A stretch of 18,067 bases of DNA from an uncultured Gemmatimonadaceae bacterium (lineage in GTDB: Bacteria > Gemmatimonadota > Gemmatimonadetes > Gemmatimonadales > Gemmatimonadaceae), in the NCBI GenBank assembly GCA_955652635.1, contig CATPBN010000188.1, positions 1 through 18,067 on the forward strand. The letters run 5' to 3'. Under the pieces are notes generated by a model, which worked only from the letters and a program-made list of their open reading frames with translations, did not search any database and was not told the origin of the DNA. A program made the translations under genes and the position numbers. This document shows positions 1-6,770 of this stretch, piece by piece. Position 1 is the first letter of the stretch. Each line of letters opens with the position of its first letter.

Positions 1-760
1 CCCGCGACTTCCTCTTCGGTTTCGCTTCCTGAGCCTGGTCGTACCAGTTCTCCAGAGTGCGTGACGCCAGGTCGCGCCCCCCCAGACCAAATGCGAGACC
101 GAGCGCGATCGCGAGCGCTCCTACAAATCCTGTGAACATCGTGTTGATCAGGTTCGTAGCGATCCCAAGCTGATTGATCGCCACCACGACCGCGAACGAC
201 CACACCGCCGTGCGCGAGATGTTGGCGAGCGTTTCCGGGTTGGAGAACCCGCCCTCAGCAGTCGCGCCGCGCACTATAGTCCCCAGCGCGCGGGCCGCGA
301 TTCCGCCGATGAACAGGACGAAGATCGCCACCACTAGATTCGGCAGCCACAGCAGGAGCTGCCTCATGACATCCGAGACGGCTGGCAGTCCGAGCGTATC
401 GAACGCCACGAGCAGAACCACTACACGCACGATCCACTTGACGATCCCCGCGACGATTCCTACCGAGTCGATTCCCGTCCCCATCTTGGTCATGAAGTCG
501 GAAAGTCCCGATCGCTGCATCAGCTCGTCGAATCGAATCGCGCGCAGAAGTCCCACGACGGCTTTGGCGAGGATCGAGGACACGAACCAACCGATCGCGA
601 CGATGACGATGAAGGCGAGGATCCGTGGGATGGCGCTCAGGATCATCGAGAATGACTCGCGGAACGATGTTACCAGCGTTTCGGTGAAGGAGGGATGAAC
701 GACGACCGTCTGAGCTGGAGCGGCTTGAACAAGCGCTTGAATTGCAGTCTGGAGCAGCAT
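1..760 (-). CDS. Mechanosensitive-channel-like membrane protein, conserved TM helix family (partial)
   Basis: The reading frame is open from an ATG at 760 to the window edge (253 residues seen); the 3' end is missing. About five hydrophobic segments are visible, near residues 44-66, 98-122, 131-155, 180-198 and 208-230. The last is a glycine-rich helix ending in GLGGRDLASRTLENWYDQ, which is typical of the 'conserved TM helix' proteins (PF05552, CmpX-like) related to small-conductance mechanosensitive channels. Such proteins sit in the inner membrane and are linked to osmotic or envelope stress. I chose the ATG at 760 over the one at 766 because a GAGG at 767-770 is then 6 nt away. It is the last gene of the minus-strand run, 62 nt after the permease, so it may be cotranscribed or have its own promoter. 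The family call is good; channel activity is inferred. Confidence 0.75.
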   Translation of the reverse strand, partial: MLLQTAIQALVQAAPAQTVVVHPSFTETLVTSFRESFSMILSAIPRILAFIVIVAIGWFVSSILAKAVVGLLRAIRFDELMQRSGLSDFMTKMGTGIDSVGIVAGIVKWIVRVVVLLVAFDTLGLPAVSDVMRQLLLWLPNLVVAIFVLFIGGIAARALGTIVRGATAEGGFSNPETLANISRTAVWSFAVVVAINQLGIATNLINTMFTGFVGALAIALGLAFGLGGRDLASRTLENWYDQAQEAKPKRKSR

Positions 761-822
761 TGTCATCCTCGCTTTGAGGTGGTCTTACGCAATCACGCCT
801 GGCTCTCTTTGAGAAACCTGTA

Positions 823-1683
823 TTACGCTCCTTTCTTAGCCTTGTAATACTGCCGCGGATCCAGCGCATCACGAAGTGCATCGCCCAGCAGATTGAAGCC
901 AAGCACTGCGGCTCCAATGGCGATTCCGGGAAATACGGAGGTCCATGGAGCGGTTTGAAGTTGGTACAGGTCTCGGCCGTCTGCAATCATCGACCCCCAG
1001 CTCGGCGCCGGCGGAGGCACGCCGAGTCCGAGAAAGGACAGTGCCGCCTCGGCCATGATTGCGCCGGCAACGCCAAGTGTCGCCGTTATGACAACCGGCG
1101 CGATGACGTTGGGCAGCACGTGCTGAGTCATGATCCGGAGATCGCCGGCGCCGAGCGCTCTGATCGCCTGGATGTACTCGAGCTGCCGGACTACGAGCAC
1201 CTGGCCGCGAACGATGCGCGCCATCCCGGCCCATCCGACAATTCCAATCGTGGCGAAGACGACTGCTTCCGATGGTTGTAGCGCGGCCACCATGGCGATG
1301 AGGAGCAGAAGCGTTGGAAACGCGAGAGTGACGTCGGCCAGCCGCATCACTACCTCGTCGACCCATTTCCCGTAAAACCCGGCCAGCAAGCCTAGCGACA
1401 CGCCGAGGACAAGCGCGATTCCCTGCGATATGAGGCCGACTGTGAGCGAAACACGGGCGCCGTAGACGAGCCGCGACCAGATGTCGCGCCCCTGGATATC
1501 GGTGCCGAGCCAGTGGTGCGCGGTTGGCCGCTGGAGAATGTGCTGGAGATCGATCGTGATCGGACTCTGGCGCGCGATCAGCGGCGCCAGAACCGCGGCG
1601 AGACTCATGACGACGACGATCCCGATCCCTATGCGCGCGCGATTGTCGCGAAGAAATCTTTGTCGCTGCTTGAGATCGAGCAT
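823..1683 (-). CDS. ABC transporter permease, OppC/DppC type
   Basis: This 286-residue inner-membrane permease belongs to the peptide/nickel (Opp/Dpp) importer class. The N-terminal helix after a short basic stretch matches the OppC_N region. Further helices follow, and the cytoplasmic EAA-type loop reads AIRALGAGDLRIMTQHVLPN, the coupling site for the ATPase. The C-terminal SFLGLGVPPPAPSWG and LGDALRDALDP are family hallmarks. The frame is open further upstream, but the start at ATG 1683 has GAGG five nt before it and lies just after the acyltransferase stop. OppC normally pairs with OppB, two ATPases and a binding protein. None of these is in the window; the upstream neighbour is an acyltransferase. 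It is therefore an orphan subunit here, and its partners must be encoded elsewhere. The substrate cannot be told from the sequence. Confidence 0.88.
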   Translation of the reverse strand: MLDLKQRQRFLRDNRARIGIGIVVVMSLAAVLAPLIARQSPITIDLQHILQRPTAHHWLGTDIQGRDIWSRLVYGARVSLTVGLISQGIALVLGVSLGLLAGFYGKWVDEVVMRLADVTLAFPTLLLLIAMVAALQPSEAVVFATIGIVGWAGMARIVRGQVLVVRQLEYIQAIRALGAGDLRIMTQHVLPNVIAPVVITATLGVAGAIMAEAALSFLGLGVPPPAPSWGSMIADGRDLYQLQTAPWTSVFPGIAIGAAVLGFNLLGDALRDALDPRQYYKAKKGA

Positions 1684-1694
1684 CGTCTCCTCTT

Positions 1695-2672
1695 CTACGC
1701 CGACGGATCTCTGAGCGCCGCCGGCGTGTCCGGAGGCTGCCGCTTCCACCTGCGATGCTGCCAGAAGTACTGCGCGGGCTCTATCCGCACCCAGTGCTCG
1801 AGACGCTCTGTAAATCGTGCAACGATCGCGTCCACGTCGCGATCCCGATCGCCCGTTTGTCGCGCCTCGATTCGCTCGACGACGATCCGGTACCGGCCAT
1901 TCGGCTTCCGGATCGCGACGACGAACAGAACCGGGACCTCGAATCGCAAAGCGAATACCGCCGCCCCGCGCGGAGTCTTGGCGGGCCGTCCGAAAAATGG
2001 CACGAAGGTAGAGGCTAGTCCCATCACACCTTGATCCGCCACGAACGCCACCGCGCGTCCAGCTCGAAGCGATCGCGGTGTCCGACGCACTGCTTCGGAA
2101 TCGTGCACGATCGTCATTCCCATCTCTTCGCGGGTGTGGTTGATGTACGAATCGAAGAGCGGGTTGGCCATTCCGCGCACGATCGCATCGAGCGGAATTC
2201 CGCGGGCGGCGACGTAAGCTCCGGCCAGCTCCCAGTTGCCGAAGTGGCCGGTGACCATCACCGCACCCTTCCCCTTCGACATCACATCATCGACTTCATC
2301 CCAGCCGTCGACCGTTTCGACCAGCCGCTGAAGACCTTCTCTCCCGATTCCATCGAGCAGCACCGTCTCTATGAAGGTGCGGCCGAGGTGCTGGTAAGAT
2401 TTGCGGGCGAGATTCTTGACTGCTTCACGATTGAGATCTGGAAACGCGGCTGCGATCTGTTTCTCGACGACGCGCTTTCTTATTCCCAGCGGGCGATATC
2501 CGAGCGCGCCGAGCTTCTCGCCGACCTTGCAGGCCGCGTCCCAACTCAGTGCGCGCAGCGCACCGACCGTCGCCCGCATCGTGTAATACTCGGCCCGATG
2601 AGCGAGCGTCGGTCTTCGCTCGAGCGTATCGGGGTGCTTCGCGGCTTCGGGCGGTTCCGCGACGGTGGTCAC
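1695..2672 (-). CDS. Lipid A biosynthesis (LpxL/HtrB-family) acyltransferase
   Basis: The 325-residue protein belongs to the LpxL/HtrB/LpxM family (PF03279), which transfers a fatty acyl chain from acyl-ACP to a lipid A precursor at the inner membrane. The signature HFGNWE lies near residues 143-148 and gives the H-x4-E catalytic pair. The segment before it (AAFPDLNREAVKNLARKSYQHLGRTFIE) is also typical. No strong N-terminal membrane helix is evident, only a moderately hydrophobic stretch around residues 36-58. I chose GTG 2672 as the start because it forms a GTGA overlap with the upstream glycosyltransferase stop, implying translational coupling. A longer frame from 2735 would overlap that gene by 67 nt. 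Company with an MsbA homologue and four glycosyltransferases supports a lipid A/LOS role. The exact acyl chain and position, or a role on another lipid, cannot be told. Confidence 0.85.
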   Translation of the reverse strand: MTTVAEPPEAAKHPDTLERRPTLAHRAEYYTMRATVGALRALSWDAACKVGEKLGALGYRPLGIRKRVVEKQIAAAFPDLNREAVKNLARKSYQHLGRTFIETVLLDGIGREGLQRLVETVDGWDEVDDVMSKGKGAVMVTGHFGNWELAGAYVAARGIPLDAIVRGMANPLFDSYINHTREEMGMTIVHDSEAVRRTPRSLRAGRAVAFVADQGVMGLASTFVPFFGRPAKTPRGAAVFALRFEVPVLFVVAIRKPNGRYRIVVERIEARQTGDRDRDVDAIVARFTERLEHWVRIEPAQYFWQHRRWKRQPPDTPAALRDPSA

Positions 2673-3856
2673 TGCGCGCTCAACCCGGTTACTCGATACG
2701 TGAACTCGCGGGTATCGCGCGCCACACGATCCCAATTGTAGTAAGTCTCGACCGCGCGGCGTCCGGCGACTCCCATCCGCTTGCGACGCTCCGGATTCAT
2801 CAACAGCGACCGAATTGCATCCGTTATTCCATCAGAATCGGTGGATGGGACTACGATTCCCGTCTCGCCGTCGCGAACCGCCGAGCGCACTCCACCGGAA
2901 TCTCCACCGACCGAAGGTATGCCTGACGCCGCGGCTTCCAGAAACGAAATGCCGAATCCTTCGACGTTGATCTCGTTGTCAACGCGAGAGGCGCCGAGAT
3001 AGATCGTCGAGGTGGCGTAAGCCTCGGGTAGTTCGTCATCGCGCATGGGGCCGACAAATCCAATTCTATCCGACACACCGAGCTCCTTGGCCAGCCCTCG
3101 CAAGCGCCCTTCGTCGACGCCTTCGCCGACGATGATGTAGCGCAGCTCGGGAAAATCGCGCCCGAGCGCCGCAACCGCGCGAATCCCCATGTCCTGTCCC
3201 TTGTGCGGCACGAGCCGCGCGACCGTAAGAATGAGAGGAGCATCTTCCACCCCCCAGCGCCGCCGCAAAGCGCCCGTGTCGCGGGACGGATTGAATCTCA
3301 CCGGATCCGTCCCGAGACCAAGCTCACCGACCGGCGGCGGCACCCCGACCCCAACTTGCTGCATGACATTCGACGCAAGTTCCGCGACCCATTTGGATGT
3401 CGCGACAATTCCTGACGCGCGCCCCATTATCGACTGCGCAGTCCTCCGCTTCAGTGCACTGCGCTCCGCCTTTTGTCTCTCGCGCAGAAGATCTCCGCCG
3501 TTGACATAGACGAGGTACGGAGTTCGCAGCTCCCTGTTCGCCCACCGGACGGCGTATCCGACGGGCCTGATATTGCCGCAATGAATCACATCGAAGTCAG
3601 GTGAGCGTCCCGAAGTCAGCCAGCTCGCCCAGCGCAGCTGGTTGGAGAAGCGATTCGCGTGCTCGAACGGAAATGGCTGTCGGTAAATGTTGTAGGACTC
3701 CTGTTCGTCGAATTCCCTGGCGTGTGGCGCGGCCACTGTGGAGACGCTCATCGTCGTTTCATCTCCGTCGCCGAAGCGGCGGCATAGCTCGACGTGTCTC
3801 CTCGCCATTCCGCCCAGGTCGGGAGCGTAATCCTGGGTGACGAAGAGGTGCCTCAC
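2669..3856 (-). CDS. Glycosyltransferase family 4
   Basis: This is a 395-residue GT-B fold retaining glycosyltransferase. The N-terminal acceptor domain begins RHLFVTQDYAPDLGGMARRH, with the usual glycine-rich acceptor loop. The C-terminal donor domain (Glycos_transf_1) carries TVARLVPHKGQD near 211-222, with the phosphate-binding Lys219. It also carries a canonical E-x7-E motif, E299 to E307, in EGFGISFLEAAASG, followed by GGDSGG. It probably adds a sugar from a nucleotide-sugar donor to a lipid-linked saccharide on the cytoplasmic face; donor and acceptor are unknown. The start is a GTG at 3856, four nt after the stop of the CgeB-type gene, and no strong ribosome binding site is visible, which fits translational coupling. 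Its stop overlaps the acyltransferase start. Confidence 0.87.
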   Translation of the reverse strand: MRHLFVTQDYAPDLGGMARRHVELCRRFGDGDETTMSVSTVAAPHAREFDEQESYNIYRQPFPFEHANRFSNQLRWASWLTSGRSPDFDVIHCGNIRPVGYAVRWANRELRTPYLVYVNGGDLLRERQKAERSALKRRTAQSIMGRASGIVATSKWVAELASNVMQQVGVGVPPPVGELGLGTDPVRFNPSRDTGALRRRWGVEDAPLILTVARLVPHKGQDMGIRAVAALGRDFPELRYIIVGEGVDEGRLRGLAKELGVSDRIGFVGPMRDDELPEAYATSTIYLGASRVDNEINVEGFGISFLEAAASGIPSVGGDSGGVRSAVRDGETGIVVPSTDSDGITDAIRSLLMNPERRKRMGVAGRRAVETYYNWDRVARDTREFTYRVTGLSAQ

Positions 3857-3860
3857 CGAC

Positions 3861-4823
3861 TTACGCCAGCGGATTCACGAACGCTTCGCCGGAAAGCAGA
3901 TTGTGGATTCGCTGGTCGAACGTGTGGTTGCTGCGCACGAACACCTGTCCTTCGCGCCTGATCCGCTCTCGCTGCGCGGAGTTCTTGAGGTAATAGTCGA
4001 TTTGGGCGAGACAGGAATCGATATCCTTGTACCAGGCGCAGTGATCTCCCTCGCGCAGCATCTCGGTCAGGCCCGGCGTTCCCTGTCCGAGATAGAATCC
4101 GCCGGCGAGAATGACCATCCAGGTCCGGTCTGAGGTGTAGCTCATTCCCCCCTTCGCGCGATCAGGATTCACGCCGAGGGAAATGTTGGAACTGGAGCAG
4201 ACGGCGGCGAACTGCTTCCCCTCCACGGGACGTCCACTCCAGTTGAGCGGCTTCCGCCACTCCTCCCAGCCTTTGCCCCAGACTTTGATGTCGTACTTCT
4301 TCGCGATCTTCAGCAGAAGCTGCGCGCGTGACGGATCATAGCCGGTACCAATGAAGCTGACGTCCGAGTGATACCTCCTTTTCGGAGCGACGGGCGTGAG
4401 ATCCCGGTCGCCGGCAGCCGGAAGAAATTTGGCCCGCAGTCCCAGCGCTCTCCATTCGGCATCGAATCCCGATACGAAGAAAGTCTGCGACAATTTTCCA
4501 ACCGCAATGATGTGGGCGATGTCGGGGCGATAAGTGCTCTTGTACCACTGGGGATCCTGGAACCACATGGAGTTGGGCTTGCCGTCGATGATCGTCGCCA
4601 CCGTCTCGAGATCGAGAGCCAGGCACTTGCTGAGGATCACGAAGTCCGGCTTGAAGCGACGCGCCTGTGACAGCACCCACCGTTGTGTGAGCTTGCGGCC
4701 GATCACGCGGCTTGCGCGGCGGTCGTCTACCAGAAGCGTCTTGTGACCGGCTCTCCTCAGAGCGCGCTCGGTCCCGCTCTCCATCCGCCAGGCGTGGTGG
4801 TTACCGACGATGAGCACTCTCAC
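3861..4823 (-). CDS. CgeB-type glycosyltransferase
   Basis: The 320-residue protein resembles the CgeB/DUF3880 group of GT-B glycosyltransferases. The N-terminus RVLIVGNHHAWRMESG begins a Rossmann-like half. The middle region WFQDPQWYKSTYRPDIAH matches the 'spies and identifies' segment of this group. The C-terminal third matches the Glyco_trans_1_2 pattern (PF13524): a serine/threonine/arginine turn, ILAGGFYLGQGTPGLTEM, then WYKDIDSCLAQIDYYL and a final HTFDQRIHNLL. In other bacteria such proteins modify spore coats or surface glycans; the substrate here is unknown. The start is a GTG at 4823, 12 nt after the GT2 stop. Its position inside a glycosyltransferase run beside lipid A genes suggests a role in outer-core or surface saccharide assembly. 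The confident part is the fold; the reaction is inferred. Confidence 0.8.
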   Translation of the reverse strand: MRVLIVGNHHAWRMESGTERALRRAGHKTLLVDDRRASRVIGRKLTQRWVLSQARRFKPDFVILSKCLALDLETVATIIDGKPNSMWFQDPQWYKSTYRPDIAHIIAVGKLSQTFFVSGFDAEWRALGLRAKFLPAAGDRDLTPVAPKRRYHSDVSFIGTGYDPSRAQLLLKIAKKYDIKVWGKGWEEWRKPLNWSGRPVEGKQFAAVCSSSNISLGVNPDRAKGGMSYTSDRTWMVILAGGFYLGQGTPGLTEMLREGDHCAWYKDIDSCLAQIDYYLKNSAQRERIRREGQVFVRSNHTFDQRIHNLLSGEAFVNPLA

Positions 4824-4835
4824 GATATTGCTGAC

Positions 4836-5618
4836 TCAGCTGTCATGACGGATCGATCGTTCCCAGAGCCGCGCGTATTTGGCGATCACGCTTGCCGCCG
4901 CGAGAGAGGCGAGGACGAGTCCGCGGGCGCCGTCGCGAAACCCTCCTCTCAGCAGATACATCCTCACAAACCTCGCCGGAGGCCTGACAAATATCGCAGC
5001 CGCCGTGCCCCGACGGCCTCTCGCATAATTCTGTTCGGCCCACCACCGGCTGTATCTGACGAACTTCTCAAAATACTGGTCGAGTGAAGTATATGTGTAA
5101 TGAATCAGCGATTTCTTCAGCTCGCCCAGCTGCGCCCCTTCTTGAACATCGATGTGCTCGTGCACCTTGTTCCCGTTGTAGCGCATATCCCGCCGGAACA
5201 AACGAATCGGCTTGGCGTTTCCCCCCCCCCATCCGCCGTGGTGGATCTCCTTTCCCAGGAAGAAGTTGCGCCGCGGAATCCTGAACGCCGTGTGTTCGGT
5301 CTGTCGAATCGTGGCTTGAATTTCCTGCGCCAGCTCCGGAGTACATCGCTCGTCGGCATCGAGAACCAGAATCCACGGCGTCTTCGCTCTCACGATCCCC
5401 TGGTTCCGCGCCAGGCCAATCGTCGTGAATGGGGGGCTGATCACGGTCGCACCAGCAGCCTTCGCCAGCGCCACCGTATCGTCTAGCGAATCGTTCTCGA
5501 CCACGATCACTTCGCCTGCCCATTCGACGCTCGCGATACAGGCTTCGATGTTCGCGGATTCATCGTGAGCCGCGATCACTGCCGTGACCCCGGGCGAGCC
5601 GCGGCTCGGTGGACTCAC
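4836..5618 (-). CDS. Glycosyltransferase family 2, WaaE/KdtX-like, with internal G10 tract
   Basis: This 260-residue GT-A fold enzyme begins GVTAVIAAHDESANIEACIASV, has the nucleotide-binding D43 region, and has the metal-binding DAD at 87-89 in LVLDADERCTPEL. The layout matches the WaaE/KdtX group of LPS-core glucosyltransferases: FRIPRRNFFLGKEIHHGGW near 112-130, then RLFRR and a C-terminal hydrophobic/basic tail likely lying on the membrane. The start is GTG 5618 in a GTGA overlap with the preceding GT4 stop. A run of ten G residues in the coding strand spans codons 130-133. The frame as sequenced is intact and includes all family motifs. Losing or gaining one G would end the protein after roughly 166 or 183 residues. 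The family call is firm; the specific sugar is not known. Confidence 0.88.
   Translation of the reverse strand: MSPPSRGSPGVTAVIAAHDESANIEACIASVEWAGEVIVVENDSLDDTVALAKAAGATVISPPFTTIGLARNQGIVRAKTPWILVLDADERCTPELAQEIQATIRQTEHTAFRIPRRNFFLGKEIHHGGWGGGNAKPIRLFRRDMRYNGNKVHEHIDVQEGAQLGELKKSLIHYTYTSLDQYFEKFVRYSRWWAEQNYARGRRGTAAAIFVRPPARFVRMYLLRGGFRDGARGLVLASLAAASVIAKYARLWERSIRHDS
5221..5230. repeat. Homopolymeric G10/C10 tract inside glycosyltransferase gene
   Basis: Ten consecutive C on the plus strand are read as ten G in the GT2 gene, coding Trp-Gly-Gly-Gly at residues 130-133. I noticed no other homopolymer this long in the window. Poly-G tracts of this size inside LPS glycosyltransferase genes are known contingency loci in Neisseria and Campylobacter, where slipped-strand mispairing switches expression. 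Here switching is inferred only from the tract length and host gene. Confidence 0.9.
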
Positions 5619-6766
5619 CCCTGACGCCGACCCCGGGTGCGCGCACTGTTCGCGGCTCGATCGAAGCCTTCGATCGTGGTGCTCTCCGGAAATTCTCTCG
5701 CTACACGCGTGCGCGCCGCCTTGCCCATCGCCACGCGTGACTCTTCGCTCTGCAGCATCCCGGCGACAGCCGCAGCTGTTGATGCCGAGTCGTCGGGGGG
5801 ATAGAGCGCGCCACTGATGCCGTGCGCGATGTACCGCTGAGCGATGCCGCCTTCACTCGCCACGGTCGGTATCCCGAGCGCCATGAGATCGAGTATTCCG
5901 AACGCTCCCGTGTCGGCCTCGGCCACCACCCAGCCCAGGTGCGCGTCCCTCATCAGGTTGACCTGATCGTCGCGCTCGCCGAGGAAGCTGACGAGGTGCA
6001 GCACCCTCAGCGCGGCCGCCTGCATTCGGAGATCCTCGTCGTCCGATCCCGGCCCGACGATCATCAATCTCAGATTCGGATGTCGCGGCGCCAGCATGGA
6101 CATGGTCCGAATCGCCGTGGCCGCGCGACCACGCGAGGTCGGATCATAAACGCAGACAATGAACTTGAGCTGGGCTTCGCCGGGCTTATCGCTCGCCGGC
6201 TCCTCTGGTGACGGCGACTTCGCTCCGTTCGACGGATAACTCGCAACATCCACTCCAAGCTCGGCCGAGCCGCTCTCGATGGCGTTCTTGGGGATGTTCG
6301 ACGCGCGACGGTCCGTCTCGCTCGCGAACAGGTACGCGGTCTTCGTCAGCCACGCGGCCAGCGTTCCCGCGAAGCCCAGGTCGAGTCTCTTACCGGACGG
6401 CGTCCAGCGAACGACAGATCCGCTCCGGCTCAGCCAGCACGCTGTAGCAGCGATGAGATGTTCGCGATCGGTAGTCACGAAGATCGCGTCCGCGTCCCAG
6501 CGCCTGAAAATGTTTCTGAGTCTGCGCGCCGCCGTGAACGCCCAGTCTTCGGTCGAGAACGGGATTATCTCGAATGGCTCGGGTATCGGCGTGTTTCTCG
6601 GCTGGTTCGGAGCGCGCCGCGGCGACACAGCGAGATGCACGTTGCTGTCGGGAGTCACGAGAAGCGTGACCTTTGCGCCGCGCTCGGAAATACCTCGCGC
6701 AGCTCGGGCGAACAGACGCGCCGTGCCAGACCACTCGCGAGCCGTGTGAAGAAACAAAACGTGCAA
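5615..6766 (-). CDS. Glycosyltransferase family 4, variant motif
   Basis: The 383-residue protein has a GT-B layout. The N-terminal half begins HVLFLHTAREWSGTARLFARAARG and includes FVTTDREHLIAATACWL. The C-terminal half has LRLMIVGPGSDDEDLRMQA, VSFLGERDDQVNLMRDAHLGWVVAEADTGAFGILDLMALGIP and GISGALYPPDDSAS. The pattern fits Glycos_transf_1, but the usual E-x7-E is replaced by what aligns as D285-x7-D293. I chose a TTG at 6766 because it lies four nt after the msbA-like stop, has GGTAGGT just upstream, and starts directly on the first beta-strand. The longer frame from 6892 would run deep into the upstream gene. It is probably a sugar transferase for the lipid exported by its MsbA-type neighbour, or a catalytically altered relative. 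A proline/serine-rich linker lies near 178-197. Confidence 0.75.
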   Translation of the reverse strand: MHVLFLHTAREWSGTARLFARAARGISERGAKVTLLVTPDSNVHLAVSPRRAPNQPRNTPIPEPFEIIPFSTEDWAFTAARRLRNIFRRWDADAIFVTTDREHLIAATACWLSRSGSVVRWTPSGKRLDLGFAGTLAAWLTKTAYLFASETDRRASNIPKNAIESGSAELGVDVASYPSNGAKSPSPEEPASDKPGEAQLKFIVCVYDPTSRGRAATAIRTMSMLAPRHPNLRLMIVGPGSDDEDLRMQAAALRVLHLVSFLGERDDQVNLMRDAHLGWVVAEADTGAFGILDLMALGIPTVASEGGIAQRYIAHGISGALYPPDDSASTAAAVAGMLQSEESRVAMGKAARTRVAREFPESTTIEGFDRAANSARTRGRRQG

Positions 6767-6770
6767 TGAC

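Noticed and set aside
255..986. 243-codon minus-strand open frame overlapping the channel-like gene
   Set aside because: Arg/Ser-rich and out of frame with the hydrophobic, motif-bearing channel frame starting at 760; it also runs into the permease gene.
2031..2741. 236-codon plus-strand open frame
   Set aside because: Antisense to the LpxL-family acyltransferase, which holds the HFGNWE motif; low-complexity His/Arg content.
4843..5618. Possibility that the GT2 gene is already frameshifted at the G10 tract
   Set aside because: The sequenced frame retains family motifs on both sides (DAD before; RLFRR and the hydrophobic/basic tail after), so it is intact here.
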